Source of the DNA: Pogonophryne albipinna
Taxonomy: Eukaryota > Chordata > Actinopteri > Perciformes > Artedidraconidae
NCBI GenBank assembly: GCA_028583405.1
Contig: CM053256.1
Location: 16,026,107 to 16,090,106, forward strand
Direction: 5' to 3'
DNA: 64,000 nucleotides
Shown here: positions 34,422 to 47,224 of the stretch, in pieces
How the letters are laid out: each line of letters begins with the position of its first letter
How positions within the stretch are numbered: the first letter of the stretch is position 1
The notes under the pieces: model-generated
Databases searched by the model: none
What the model saw: only the letters and a program-made list of their open reading frames with translations
Told to the model about the DNA's origin: nothing
Position numbers and translations under genes: made by a program

Positions 34422-37040
34422 AAATAACGTCAGGTAACGTCCTGCGAGCTCAAATATGACTACAAACAAACAGGAGTTCCTGGTACAGTGGGCAAAATAG
34501 TTTATGTACACCCGACTAGTAAAAACCCACTGAAACTAGCCCCCGTCCCTTCTCGTCTAGATAGACAAGCGCTACAAATCCTTGGAAAGCTTAACTTTAA
34601 AGCGAATAAGTTGCTTTTTGTACTTTCCAATGGATGCGTGGACTGTGGACTTTGGTTCAACCACAGAAGTGGAGTGCAAACACGAGAAGGAGAGAAAAGG
34701 AGACTGGCTGTGTATCCTGACAGTGAAACGCTCAGTCCTTAACTGTTTTTGAAATGAACAACTTTAACTGTGATTGATTTGCGGCCAGCCGTTCACTTAA
34801 TCAATGTTGTTGCTGATGAAAAAAGGGACATTTCACAACTTTTTACCAATTGCCAAGTGAACTCCACCACTAAAAGGTACAGAAATAGGACTGTCGTGCA
34901 ACATTTTTATTGTGGTGTGTCACCCAGAAGGATTTTTTATGAAACCGAGGTGGGTTGGTGTTTTTAAAAAGTCGAATATTTTCTCAAACGCAAAAAAACA
35001 TGTTAAGCATGATAGCCTACTTTGTTCCTATCTTGTGCTGAGATTTTCTGCAAGACTGTCGAGCAGTTTAAAAACTAGTATTAGGGTTATTTAAAAGGAT
35101 AGGTGGCACTCGCTTTCGGTTCTTCTCTTTAAAAAAAAAAAAAAAAGGACATTGAAATAATCACCAGCTGTTGTAATTTTTTCAACCTTCAGGATTCAAA
35201 CGCAACTTCAAATCTGTGCTGAACTTTATACACGTGTTCTCTACGATTCAGGACCAAACTTCTTTGATTTCAGATGATAGCTATAGAAAAATCCTCACCG
35301 ATTTTTTTTTCATCCTCTGAGCTTTGTTTTGTACATGTATTCAGATGCCATTTTATATGGGATGTTGTATTTATATACTGGGCCAAGCATTTTCGACTTG
35401 ATCATTTTTTTAATTTCTTGTAAACATGATCTAGTCCTGTTTTTCTTACACGGTTGTTTGTCAGTATGTTTGTGTCTGTCACATTTCCTTCTCAGGCGAA
35501 GGGCTAGAGTTTTAAAAACACACAACTTTTGATTTCATTTTATATTTAAATGTACACACTTTTTGGACACTGAAAAGAGAGGAAACAGTTTGATTATTTT
35601 CTCAGTGTATTTTTGTACAAATCTATATAGAAAATGGGGGAGTCAACAATCCGTGTGTGTAGCCTAATACAGCTGTATTGGATTTCTGAATTTTTAATAC
35701 CCCATCAGGCTGGTTTTCATGCTGCCTTCAAGTGCTCATGGTAAACTCGGATTTAAGATATGTTATCGCCTGTTCAAATGCTTTTGTAAGGACAACCAGC
35801 ATAATAGACCTTCTATCACTGTGGTGCCTATTGTTTAATCCTTAAAATGTTAGGCACCAAGTTATTTTATACATAAGTGACCTGAGCAGATGACATAAAA
35901 AGAAGCAGGTGTGTAATTGGTCTTTTACTTTACAAATTTGACACATTTTCTTTGACTTTACCAGCATATACTGACAAGACTTATTTGATGTCCAAACCAT
36001 GAATATCATGTCTTGTCAGTACAAACCTGATTTACTTAACTACAGTTACAAGGATGCAATTACAAATGTTCCTACAGCACTTGAAAGCAGCACCAGCCTT
36101 TGTATCTGCCTACCTTCTACGTTTACAGTGCCAGTCTGCAGGCTCCTTAAAGACACAGGAATGCATTATTTCTAGAGGCTATTCCTGTGGACCACGTGGG
36201 TTTAACAGCATCACTATCTTAAGCATCCATTTGTTTTTTTCACATTTCCCATCAGATATCTTGCCTATAACAACAAATGAGGAGATTGTAGCTTTAAATT
36301 TGACTTATTTCTTGATGTTTTCATTAATTGATGTCACATTTACCAATCAACCTCTTGATTGAACCAACTATCAATACAGCAAGCAAACAACAAGGATGAT
36401 AACATCAAGCATATTCAAATGTCTGACTTGAGTTCCGCAACACCTACTTATACTGCGTTTCTCATTGTATTTGAATATATAAACTTTTCTACTTGTCAGC
36501 TAACTATTAGCTAATAATTGTTTTAGTATCTTTATGGCATGGTGAATAGCATTTGTATTTCAGATTCAGGTCATTAGCTGTTGTGTTTTTCAGAAAAAAA
36601 AAAAAATGTGGAAAAACGATGAAACGTGAACTCGATCTTTGTATATTTGACTGTATCATAAAGCAAAAAAGATTGTGTGTTTATGTACGTTGTTGCTATC
36701 GAAGACAGGCACTGTCCAGAACTGCTATCTTTTACACATCCTTACTTACATTTAAGATGGTCAGTTCAGGACTCTTTTTTTATATATATATGAAAGCATT
36801 TTTAAATATATTGACTTTATTTTTCATCCATCCTGTGCAATATGCTGTGTAGAATTATCATTTATTGTCTCTAATCATGCCATAACAAAGGAACCACCCT
36901 TTTTTTTGAAACTCAGAGAAAGGGGGGGAAACTCATGCCAGCTAAATTGTGTCCATTCACTGCCTGTCAGATTGTTGATATAAACTTGTGTACAGAACTT
37001 TTTCAAGGAAGGAAATAAATATCAGCTGGAACTGAAACTC
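34422..37040 (+). other. sox4: sox4 3' UTR (about 2.6 kb)
   Basis: From the stop codon to just past the AATAAA at 37014-37019 there is no other gene. The AT-rich sequence has a pure A run at 35133-35147 and long T-rich tracts, as in 3' UTRs. Length agrees with the long 3' UTR I recall for mammalian SOX4. Exact cleavage is inferred. Confidence 0.6.
37014..37019 (+). promoter_or_regulatory. sox4: Polyadenylation signal AATAAA, probable sox4 3' end
   Basis: Canonical hexamer in 'ggaaataaatatc', followed about 45 bases later by the T/GT-rich 'cctttgtatgttttct', a plausible downstream element. No equally well-placed canonical hexamer was noticed earlier in the 3' UTR. Confidence 0.55.
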
Positions 37041-37347
37041 TACAACTCTCTTCTTGATTCTTGACCTTTGTATGTTTTCTCTAACTCTCAGCAGCAGGAA
37101 AAAGCGACACGTTTGTAGACATAGATATACTAGTGTCTTATAGCAAATCCTTATTATCATAACCGACTTTATGTATTTATTGGCACGACAATGCCAAGAG
37201 AGTAAGAATTCAAACTAAGAACACACACTCATTATCATTTATTTTAAACCTTACTATATGTGTTCCCAAAAGTGGTTAACATGGAGAACCCAACTTTTAA
37301 GAAATGAATAAAATGGATTTGAGCAAATCCACTCAAATTGTGTACAT

Positions 37348-37580
37348 ACGGTGGCGAAGTCCATAGGGACTTGGCTTGGCAACTGGAAGGTCACCAGTTC
37401 AAGTCCCGGAAAGACCAAGTGCTACCGAGGTGTTCCTGAGCAAGGCACCGTTCCCTACACTGCTCCCCGGGCGCCGTACATAATGGCAGCCCACTGCTCC
37501 TAACACTAGGATGGGTCAAATGCAGAGGTTTCGTTACATGGTACTGTGTAATGACAATTGAATCTATCTATCTATCTATA
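37348..37580 (+). mobile_element. tRNA-derived SINE
   Basis: The left part resembles a tRNA gene body: an A-box-like 'gtggcgaag' near 37351 and a B-box 'agttcaagtcc' at 37396-37406. It continues with the tRNA-unrelated body 'gctccccgggcgccgtacat' type text and ends in 'tgtaatgacaattgaatc' plus (TATC)n, the usual tail of this common fish SINE. No clear target duplication was found; the SINE name is left open. Confidence 0.75.
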
Positions 37581-39091
37581 CTGCATCCTAACCAACATCC
37601 ACCACTCTCTTTCGAATGAAGCACAGATGATTGTGGGCACTAAGGTGTGAAATGAAAAGGCCATATATTTCATAGTTCATTCTTTTAGTTATTAAGTTAA
37701 AAATATTTTCTTTCGTGAACATCTCCATATATGAAAAGAGGAGTTTCATTCAAGTTTCACATTTGGTGAGTATTGTCCATGTCAGCACATATTTTGTGTA
37801 CACAACAGGTTTTCTACATTGAGTGTAAATAGCCCACAGATGGTCCACAAAGAGTTTGCAAAGCTCATCAGTGAACTATGAAAAAGCACACTTTTATTCC
37901 CAGTTACACTACAGTAGGCATGACTGATTTCAATAGTTTTATATCAATCTCTCCCTCTCTACATACTTAAGATGCATGGTCTTTATTCTGTAAAGCCTCT
38001 GGGAAGCTTACACCAAGCACACTGGAGCCAATAAATAGATATATTTATATAGACTAAGACAGAGAAAATCAATACGAGTATTTTAACCCTATGGTGACAC
38101 ATATTTGATAGGTTTCATGTTAAGCCCCCATAAGGCTTAAGTCTACATCATGCATTCAAAATGAATCTTAGTAGGGGAGTGTTGATGTGAGACTTTGATG
38201 TCCCATACTGATGATTATATGGTCTTGTGACATAAGTATAGAAATCATACAATAATTGTAATCCCAATTCCTAAAACCAATAACACTATACCAGCACCAA
38301 AATTGTAAGAAGTTACACAATGTCTAGATTATCTACAAGTGTAAAACATAATAATGGATGCATGACCAGATAGTTCTTGTCCACTTAATATTTAAAAAAA
38401 ACAAACAATCACTGTTAAAAGAGTGATGCATTAGAAAAAGCCTGCTGTAACAAATGCCTGCATCTTTCAACACATCCCCCTGAAACGTCAATACTCATAG
38501 AATCAAGAACCCAACTTAAAAGCTCCTGTGCGCTGACCAGATGAAGCTTCACATGAGGCTACTGTAAACACATCTGTACATTGTACAGGATGTGTATTTA
38601 TTCACCTAGAGGCCACATTATAAACAGACCATGAAGTGATGAAGGCGAGCAGATTTCACCATCCCATGACATTAGTAATTACTAAAGTAGCCAATTATGC
38701 TGCCTGCTTAGGTTTGTCTAATTGCCAAAAATGTATTCCTTCTGAAGAATAAAATCTCACTCATTTACATCATGAATCAAAGCTGCACACACACTAAGGT
38801 CATTTTAATTGGCTGAATTATAAGAAATGGCTGTGATAAAGGCTGTTTATTGGCGAATACACACTCGTAAGTTTAAAAGGTAAATATTCTTGGGCTTAAT
38901 ATCCAGGCAAATTGAATTTATTTTATTCTAGCCTGTAGTGCTGCTGTATGCTGGCTGTCTGGTGTTCAGACAGTCATGATTTCCCCTCCCCCTCTCCCAG
39001 ACAGACCCTTATCGTGGGGGAAGGGCTGGTTTAGCAGCAGTCAGCCAAGGGCCCTCCAGCATAGCTGACAAGCATGGCTGTCTGTCTACGA
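37581..39091. other. Non-coding DNA; candidate regulatory stretch 38680-38940
   Basis: No gene recognised. 38680-38940 has several homeodomain-type cores (CTAATTGCC, TTTTAATTGGC) and balanced composition, consistent with a conserved non-coding element near sox4, untested. Confidence 0.35.
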
Positions 39092-39102
39092 TGTGTGTGT
39101 GT

Positions 39103-39189
<87 letters not shown>

Positions 39190-39208
39190 TGCGTGCGTGC
39201 GTGCGTGT
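39092..39208. repeat. (GT)n microsatellite with (GTGC)n edge
   Basis: GT array with GGGT interruption at left and four TGCG variants at the right end. Confidence 0.97.
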
Positions 39209-41063
39209 TTGTTGTTGAATCTCTATTCATCAAATTGAACCCCATTGACATGACTTTCCCTGCAGATAGACCAGACATTATATGTCTACCTCACATAATA
39301 CCCAATGTATCTTCTTTGAGTAATTATTGTCCTTCGTCTTCCATCAAAACAGCACACTATGTAACAATATTGCATAAGGAATCTTCACCAGCACTATGAA
39401 CATTGCTGTATGTATTTGTTTACTGTGACTCCCTGTAGCAATATTTTAGCACTATTGCATAACAGCCAAATTAGTTGTATAAAATTACAGGTACCATAGC
39501 TGTTACCATGTGCAGCCATTATGTACGGTATAAACACTCACGGTTAATTCAATTCATAGAGCCTTGCATTTCTCAATGTTGTAATTGGATGCAAAATGGT
39601 AATAGCAAGCAAGGCTGTTCATTATTTTGTCTATCAGTCACACATTATACCATATGTAGATGTTTAAATAAGCACTCGTGTGCATGTCATATTAGTTGAA
39701 TTGCCTGTGTGTAATGAGTAGGTTAGTAGAAGATGTTCATGTATTTCATTAAAAATGTAGGTCCTAACCAGGTTACATTTCTTACCAAACACAGTATTAT
39801 ATTCTGGTATCAGACTTGTGTCAAGACTTCTCAGGCAAGAATAAGACAAAACATCTGCAAACTGTATTAAAAGCTCCCAGACATTTTAATTGTGATACAT
39901 CTTGATCTAACAAAGAGCTCAAAGGTCTGTCATTTTGCCTAACTTAGATTTGTTGATGTGCGTTCCCTGCAATCTATTCATCTGTTGTTATGTTATAGAC
40001 ATTAATAGGACAACAGGAGAGGACAAACTCATCTACAAGATGCAAAACAGACAACACACTCATTTCTTATACATTACATTCAACCCTCAATACCCTGGTG
40101 CAAAAAGGAGCTAGGCTTGCAGTTGTAGAGTAAATACAATGCGTGTGCACTAGTGCATTAATCCATAACTGATTTTATGGAGCTGCTACAACCAAAGCCT
40201 TGCAGCATTACAACCATATGCAGATATATGCATTTTATCCAAGCCTAATTGGCTTAGTTTAATTACTGACTTAGCACAGACTGTAAACACGGTCTTCTTT
40301 TCAGCTGGCATACATATGCATTTTGTGTTGCCCAGTGTGCACATTTATATAAATACTTGTTTGGTATAATCTTGAAAATGGTGCTAATCTAATCTACTTT
40401 TGTCTCAATTTGTATGTGAGAATCTCCTCTAATCTGTACTGTGTGTAGCCAGTTCAGTTTGCAGTCTCATGCCTGGCTCAGCTGACTGCAGTGGGAGATA
40501 TGCAGGCAGCAGCCAGGGCAGAGCAGAGTGGGCTGACTGCTGGAGTCAGTGGCCCAGTAAAACCACAGCGGGGAGGATAAGAGCTTTGCTGAAGGGTGGG
40601 GGGGGGGGGGGGGGGGTAGAGAGGCATGACTGCATCTCTATGTCTGCCTGTCAGTATATGTATCTCAGCCCAGAGGGGGTGGATGCTGTAATGGTGGTGG
40701 TGTTGATGTTGGGGGTATGACTATTTCTCCCCTCTTCTCTTACTGTCATTATGTATTGTGTCTCACATATGAATGAAGGAAACAGTGTCTGTAATATATT
40801 TTTCTTCTAATTCTTATCCCTGACTTGCTCTGTCTGCGTATGTGATATGTTCCCGAAGGCATGCATCACATAAACAGAAACATCATACAAACAGCAACCC
40901 ACAGACACATTGCTGTTTGTTTATCTGGTTTGTTTTCAGGAGCAGGCATTCTGGGTGAGAGAGGTACTTCATGTGTTCCTGCCAAGAGATGGAAGAAAAA
41001 CCTGTGCGTCAGTTACTTGGAAGCAACAGATATTTCCGGCAGGGGCACATTTTTATCTTCTAT
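39209..41063. other. Non-coding DNA; 19-G run; candidate regulatory stretch 40130-40400
   Basis: No gene recognised. 40130-40400 has repeated TATGCAT cores and a TTTAATTACTGA site in balanced sequence. Positions 40598-40616 are an uninterrupted G run with quadruplex potential. Confidence 0.4.
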
Positions 41064-41387
41064 TGTAATTGTATGTACCTCTCTGAAGAACCAGCACCTT
41101 ACCGTGGTAGAGAGGTTTGTGTGCCCTGATGAACCTGGGGGCTGTGTTGTCTGGAACCTTGTGTTCCTGGTAGGGTCTCCCATGGCAAATTGGTCTCAGG
41201 CAAGGGGCCAGACTGAGATTGGTTCAAAAGACCTCATGAAAAAAACAACAACAAGAAGTGAGGATACCCGGCCCGGAGGAAGCCCGGGTCCCTTTCTGGA
41301 GCCAGGCCCAGAAGGAGGACTCGTCGGCGAGCGTCTGGTGGCCGGGCTTGCCACGGAGCCCGGCCGGGCCCAGCCCGAAAAGGCAAC

Positions 41388-42374
41388 GTGGGCAACACCT
41401 CCGCTTCTCCGTCCCGCGGGCCCACCACCTACGGGAAACAGCGATGGGGTCGGGTGCGCTGCCAGAAGGGTGGCAGTGAAAGCGGAGGGTCTCGACGGAC
41501 CAGACCCGGGCGACAGAAGCTGGCTTTGGGGACGTGGAACGTCACCTCTCTGGGGGGGAAGGAGCCGGAGCTTGTGCGGGAGGTGGAGCGTTACCAGTTG
41601 GATCTGGTTGGGCTCACCTCTACGCACAGCGTCGGCTCTGGAACCTTACTTCTGGATAGGGGTTGGACTCTATTCTTCTCCGGAGTTGCTCAAGGTGTGA
41701 GGTGCCGGGCGGGTGTGGGGATACTCACAAGTCCCCGGTTGGGTGCTTCGTTGTTGGAGTTTACCCCAGTGGACGAGAGGGTCGCCTCCCTACGCCTGCG
41801 GGTTATGGGGGGGAAAACTCTGACTGTTGTGTGTGCTTATGCACCCAACAGCAGTTCAGAGTATACGGCCTTCTTGGAGACCCTGGAAAGAGTCCTGTAT
41901 GGGGCTCCTGAAGGGGACTCTTTAGTCTTGCTGGGAGACTTCAACGCACATGTGGACAATGATGGAGACACTTGGAGGGGCGTGATTGGGAGGAACGGCC
42001 CCCCTGATCTGAACCGGAGTGGTGGTTTGTTACTGGACTTCTGTGCTAGTCATGGATTGGCCATAACAAACACCATGTTCGAACATAAGGATGCTCATAA
42101 GTGTACGTGGTACCAGAGCACCCTAGGCAGAAGGTCCATGATCGATTTCGTTATCGTATCATCGGACCTGAGGCCGTATGTTTTGGACACTCGGGTAAAG
42201 AGAGGGGCGGAGTTGTCAACTGATCACCATCTGGTGGTGAGTTGGGTCGAGTGGCGGGGGAAGCCTCTGGATAGACCTGGTAAGCCCAAACGTGTAGTTC
42301 GGGTGAACTGGGAACGTCTGGAGGAGGCCCAAGTTCAGGAGGCCTTCAACTCACACCTCCGGCGGAGCTTTTAA
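41388..42374 (+). pseudogene. Rex3-like endonuclease segment
   Basis: Open for about 328 codons with no secure start; the true start of the LINE protein probably lies upstream. APE-type endonuclease motifs appear in order: [36 protein letters not shown] and STDHHLVV. It cuts target DNA to prime reverse transcription in active relatives. The frame ends at TAA 42372-42374, a premature stop since the same frame continues directly into the linker and reverse transcriptase. Confidence 0.9.
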
Positions 42375-42383
42375 GGCATTCCT

Positions 42384-43616
42384 GTGGAGGTTGGGGACAT
42401 TGAACCAGAGTGGTCGGTGTTCAAAGCCTCTATTGCCGAAGCCGCGGCGGGGAGCTGTGGTCTCAAGGTCCTAGGTGCCTCAAGGGGCGGTAACCCTCCA
42501 ACCTCCTGGTGGACACCGGTGGTCAGGGAAGCCGTCCGACTGAAGAAGGAGGCCTTCAGGGATTTGTTATCCCGGGGGACTCCCGAGGCAGTTGCAAGGT
42601 ACCGACAGGCCCGAAGGGCAGCAGCCTCATCCGTGGCCGAGGCAAAGCAGCGGGTGTGGGAGAAGTTCGGAGAGGACATGGAGAAGGACTTTCGGGCGGC
42701 ACCAAAGTTGTTCTGGAAAACTCTCCGACACCTCAGGAGGGGGAAGCAGGGAACCATCCAAGCTGTGTACAGTAAGGATGGGACGTTGTTGACCTCAACT
42801 GATGGAGTGTTGGGGCGTTGGAAGGAACACTTTGAGGAACTCCTGAACCCGACAACTCCGCCCTCTATGTTAGAGGCAGAGCTGGAGTATGACGGGGGAT
42901 CGGCGCCAATCTCCCGGGGGGAGGTCACTGAGGTTGTTAAACAACTCCACAGTGGCAAAGCCCCGGGGGTGGATGAGATCCGCCCAGAAATGCTGAAGGC
43001 TCTGGGTGTTGAGGGACTGTCATGGTTGACACGTCTCATCAACATTGCGTGGAAGTCGGAAACAGTACCGAAGGAGTGGCAGACCGGGGTGGTGGTTCCC
43101 ATTTTTAAAAAGGGGGATCAGAGGGTGTGTGCCAATTACAGAGGCATCACACTACTCAGCCTCCCCGGGAAAGTTTACTCTAAGGTACTCGAAAGGAGGG
43201 TCAGGCCGATTGTCGAACCTCAGATTGAGGAGGAACAATGCGGATTCCGTCCTGGTCGTGGAACGACGGATCAGCTTTTTACTCTCGCAAGGATCCTGGA
43301 GGGGGCCTGGGAGTACGCTTATCCGGTCTACATGTGTTTTGTGGACTTGGAGAAGGCGTATGACCGGGTTCCCAGGGAGTTACTGTGGGAGGTGCTGCGG
43401 GAGTATGGGGTGAGGGGGTCTCTGCTCAGGGCCATCCAATCTCTGTACTCTCAAAGCGAGAGCTGTGTCCGGGTCCTCGGCAGTAAGTCGGACCCATTTC
43501 CGGTGAGGGTTGGCCTCCGCCAGGGCTGCGCTTTGTCACCAATCCTGTTTGTAATATACATGGATCGGATTTCGAGGCGTAGTCATGGGGGAGGGGTCTG
43601 CAGTTCGGTGGACTAA
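42384..43616 (+). pseudogene. Rex3-like reverse transcriptase segment
   Basis: Same frame as the endonuclease segment, resuming after the premature stop. It carries a linker, then reverse transcriptase motifs: GKAPGVDEIRPEML, NYRGITLLSLPGKVYS, EEQCGFRPGRGTTDQL, the catalytic-aspartate motif FVDLEKAYDRVPR and GLRQGCALSPILF. The frame is lost near 43590-43600, before the second catalytic motif, and hits TAG-like stop text at 43614-43616. Confidence 0.9.
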
Positions 43617-43645
43617 GGATTGCACCACTGCTTTTTGCAGATGAT

Positions 43646-44422
43646 GTGGTTCTGATGGCTTCATCGGTCTGCGACCTTCAGCACTCACTGGATCGGTTCG
43701 CAACCGAGTGTGAAGCGGCTGGGATGAGGATCAGCACCTCCAAATCTGAGGCCATGGTTCTCAGCAGGAAACCGATGGACTGTCCACTCCAAGTAGGGAA
43801 TGAGTCCTTACCCCAAGTGAAGGAGTTCAAGTATCTCGGGGTCTTGTTCTCGAGTGAGGGAACAATGGAGCGTGAGATGGGCCGGAGAATCGGAGCAGCG
43901 GGAGCGGTACTGCAGTCGCTTTACCGCACCGTTGTGACGAAAAGGGAGCTGAGCCAGAAGGCAAAGCTCTCTGTCTACCGGGCCATTTTCGTTCCTACCC
44001 TCACCTATGGTCATGAAGGATGGGTCATGACCGAAAGAACGAGATCGCGGATACAAGCGGCCGAGATGGGTTTTCTCCGCAGGGTGGCTGGTGTCTCCCT
44101 TAGGGATAAGGTGAGAAGTTCGGTCATCAGGGAGGGACTCGGAGTTGAGCCGCTCCTCCTTCGCGTCGAAAGGAGCCAGTTGAGGTGGTTCGGGCACCTA
44201 GTTAGGATGCCACCTGGGCGCCTCCCTAGGGAGGTGTTCCAGGCACGTCCAGCTGGGAAGAGACCAAGGGGTAGACCTAGGACCAGGTGGAGGGATTATA
44301 TCTCTTCGCTGGCCTGGGAGCGCCTTGGGATCCCCCAGTCAGAGCTGGTTGATGTCGCCAGGGAAAAGGAAGTTTGGGGCTCTCTGCTGGAACTGCTACC
44401 CCCGCGACCCGACCACGGATAA
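43646..44422 (+). pseudogene. Rex3-like reverse transcriptase C-terminal segment
   Basis: Continues the reverse transcriptase in another frame after a one-base indel. The second catalytic motif, FADDVVLMAS, starts just before this frame's first ATG (about 43635). It continues with KYLGVLFSSEG, TYGHEGWVMTER, QLRWFGHLVRMP and GRPRTRWRDY, the usual Rex3 C-terminal region, and ends 16 bases before the GATG tail. Confidence 0.9.
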
Positions 44423-44455
44423 GCGGAAGAAGATGGATGGATGTAATTGTATGTA

Positions 44456-45599
44456 TGTGCATCTACATGTCTGTTGTCTGTCTGGTGGTTTTCTTTCCTT
44501 GATCAATAAAATATGACATCAGGACAAAGGGGAAGACTAACAACTGGCAAACTGGGAGACACTTTAGGAATTATTCTCTGCCTCTGCTTGTCCCTGATGT
44601 CTCTGTTCGGGCAAAATGCCACCACTGGTTGCTACACCAGAAACATCTTGTGTTACTTTGTACCTGGAAACGATTTTGCTTCAGGGTATAAAAAAAACAC
44701 TGATGCATTAGAATGTAGTTTGACTGCAGGTGTACTGAACTCTGACAGGTGTTCTGTTGTGCTTTTTGATACAACAACCAAAATACCATTACCTATTGTT
44801 CTCAGTTTAGCAGCAGATCTATTATTCATCTGATAATAATAACCGATTACTAATTTAGGTTTGGTTTACAAACTACCAAATCTGTATGCATATGGACAAT
44901 GAATCTTGTTATCTAGGGAGTGTAATTAAGTAATTCAATTATGATTTTCTATTAACGAAATATTCCTGCAAAATGAAAAAACATACAAAGATAGCTGAAA
45001 TTGAACAAGATGAATGAGCCAATTTTTCTAAACCTCACAGGCCTACTTTGCCTCCAAATTACGCTTTCCAGTCTAAGAGGTTTCACCTTGTTGCAGAGTT
45101 GACATTGTTTATATTTACTGCCACTCTGTGCATTAACAAACAAAGAGACCTTTTTTTCTTTTGTCTCTTCCTTTGTTCCCCTGCTGCTGCTGCTGTCCAG
45201 ACACAATGGTAGTCTCCAAGCAGTGCATCCAGAAAAGTTTTAGTGAGCCGCAGCCATGCTATTTGCACACTTGACATTGAGAAAAAACACACAAAAAGAA
45301 AGAAATGATAAAGCAGAGAGTGTGACAGCTTTATTCCTTTAGTGGGCACTTGAATAAGAAAAGAGAAGGGAAAGAGTTATCAAAGGGGGACATCTACAAG
45401 GTGCTAGCCACATCTAACACAACGTTACATTTAGATAAAAATTAAATATTTGAAGATAAATAATATGTCATAACAGAAACACTGATTAGTTTATTGACTT
45501 GGGAAGTAAACTGATCAAATAAAGTTGGTGAGCTCAAATAAATAAATAAATATAAAATCAAACTGTTCCACTATGCTCCATGGAATTCAGACATCTCCA
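44456..45599. other. Non-coding DNA, nothing recognised
   Basis: Unique-looking AT-rich sequence after the LINE; no gene or repeat supported. Confidence 0.4.
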
Positions 45600-45809
45600 C
45601 AGTCCGTCTGCACTGTTGTGTTCATAGTTGTTTGACTTTGAGAGGGCGGGACTCTTTGGAGAGCGAAATGAACTAGGCGCGGCCAAAAGGAGCCCCATCC
45701 ATCTATCACACGTGTAGACAAAGGGGGACTCCACAACACAAAGCTAGATGTGCCCTCTGAAACTTTTTCCACGACAAACGGCGACGCGCACAGAGCAAAA
45801 CACCCCCAG
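45600..45809 (+). promoter_or_regulatory. Candidate promoter and first exon of an unidentified transcript
   Basis: A GC box GGGCGGG at about 45644-45650, 'ggcgcggcc' at 45677-45685, a CACGTG E-box at 45709-45714 and locally raised CpG frequency stand out from AT-rich surroundings. The segment ends in 'cccccag' directly before GTGAGT (45810-45815), a near-consensus splice donor. No coding frame is obvious, so a non-coding RNA or 5' UTR exon is more likely. Evidence is motif-level only. Confidence 0.3.
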
Positions 45810-47224
45810 GTGAGTTGTCTTCTGCCTATACTTGAACCCCCGGCGTGATTTTTGTGAATTTATTTCCAGTTAAAAGTTGCTGCTGTAGTTGGTGCGTCAG
45901 CGCTCAAACTTGAGCACAAAGCAGGAGAGAGAGGGAGAGAGACATAGAGAATGAGAGGCAGCGAGGAGAGAGAGCGAGAGGAGCGGTCCCCTTTTCCTTT
46001 GTCTGATGCGGGGCGCTTTGAGGAGAGAACTTGATGGGATGCTCAGACACGCATCTTCATAACGCTTAAAAATAACCAACTTATCATAGTTATAATTAGT
46101 CAGTTAAGCTCATTGGAGGTGAGATGGAGTTTGTGCAGCTGCCGTATTTTTGTCTCTCGGGGATGTTGCGACGCGCAAGACAAAGCAACTGTCTGTCAGA
46201 AGTTTGCGAAGAAAAAGGAGCTTTTACGCACACTGGAAAAAAGACAAAGTGACAAGTATTAGTTCATAAATAGTTTGTAAATAGTTTCCCCCCCGTGCAG
46301 TAGTTTTTTGATAGTGGTGTTCGTGGTCTTGCGAAGTTGCCAGTGCACTGAGGGAATTCCGAACAATGCAATCAGGTGTAAAGTCTCAAAGAAACTAAAC
46401 TGTGACACATAATTCCACTTGTTGCGTGAATAAGGAACACTATTCCGAGGATAAACAATGAATATAAATTATGTTTGTTTTGAAAATCACTAAGCAACTT
46501 GGAATAGTTTATTGGAAACTGAGCAACAGGTATAAGTCGCTGCAGCTTCTTTGTTACAGTAAAGGTTCCTTTGTTCTCAGTCCATACAAAGAAAACTAGC
46601 AGAAAGAAGCGCAATTCCACAAGGAACGTCGTTTTTGGAACGACTTAAATATTTTGTATGGGATACAAAATATTTCGAATGTAGTTGTTTCATTTCCAAA
46701 GTAGAGAATACGCTTTTAGTCCCCCTGTTTTCTTCAAATATATAAACCCCGCCGGAAAGCGTCTAGATAAATTAACTTTTATTGTGGAATTTTACCTTGA
46801 ATTTTTTAAGGTCTCTAAAACACAAATGTAGTTTCAATTTTTGTTTTTAAACTTTCTTCTTCATGTGAAGGTGTGGCCAAACAAACAACTTGTTTGAATT
46901 TGCTGCATTCCATTGTATAGTAGCCCTACCCTTAAACTTTGTATTTGGCAACAAAGAAGAACAATCTGCACTTATAGATGTATTTGTTGAATGAAACATA
47001 ATTAGTTTTGCAAACAATTGTTTTTTGATAAATTTCTTTTTCAAACTTTTACCAACTCATACAGCAACTTTTAAAAGTCTATTATATTCACACCCTTAGT
47101 TCAATAGTGTATCAACAAATATATCATTTCATTTATTATTTGAGCAGTTTGAAACAATGAGCAGTTTATGCGCAAGTTTTAATGCTTTCAATCTTTTCTT
47201 TATTCCTCTGGGATCTGTCCTTAG
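45810..47224. other. Non-coding DNA, possible intron
   Basis: 45900-46060 is GA-rich and moderately CpG-rich; an ATG at 46123 opens only about 42 codons with no domain. The rest is AT-rich. It would be an intron if the flanking exon candidates are real. Confidence 0.3.

Larger units (their letters stand above)
41064..44455 (+). mobile_element. Rex3-like RTE LINE, apparently full length
   Basis: The element occupies about 41078-44441 (3.36 kb) and is flanked by a perfect 14-bp duplication TGTAATTGTATGTA (41064-41077 and 44442-44455). It has a 5' leader ('cagcaccttaccgtggtaga'), an apurinic-type endonuclease, a reverse transcriptase and a very short 3' end closing with 'aagaagatggatggatg', the (GATG)n tail described for Rex3. 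Stretches at 43079-43098 and around 43522-43543 match PCR primers I remember for Rex3. Two lesions break the single long frame: an in-frame TAA at 42372-42374 and a frameshift near 43590-43600. Therefore it is an inactive copy, but the intact ends and duplications suggest a fairly recent insertion. Confidence 0.92.

Noticed and set aside
37348..37420. A functional tRNA gene
   Set aside because: B-box-like text is present but no cloverleaf could be drawn, and the downstream body and tail are those of a SINE.
40861..41700. 279-codon open segment overlapping the LINE 5' region as a separate host gene
   Set aside because: It crosses the LINE insertion boundary (41078) and is out of frame with the endonuclease, so it is a chance frame in GC-rich LINE sequence.
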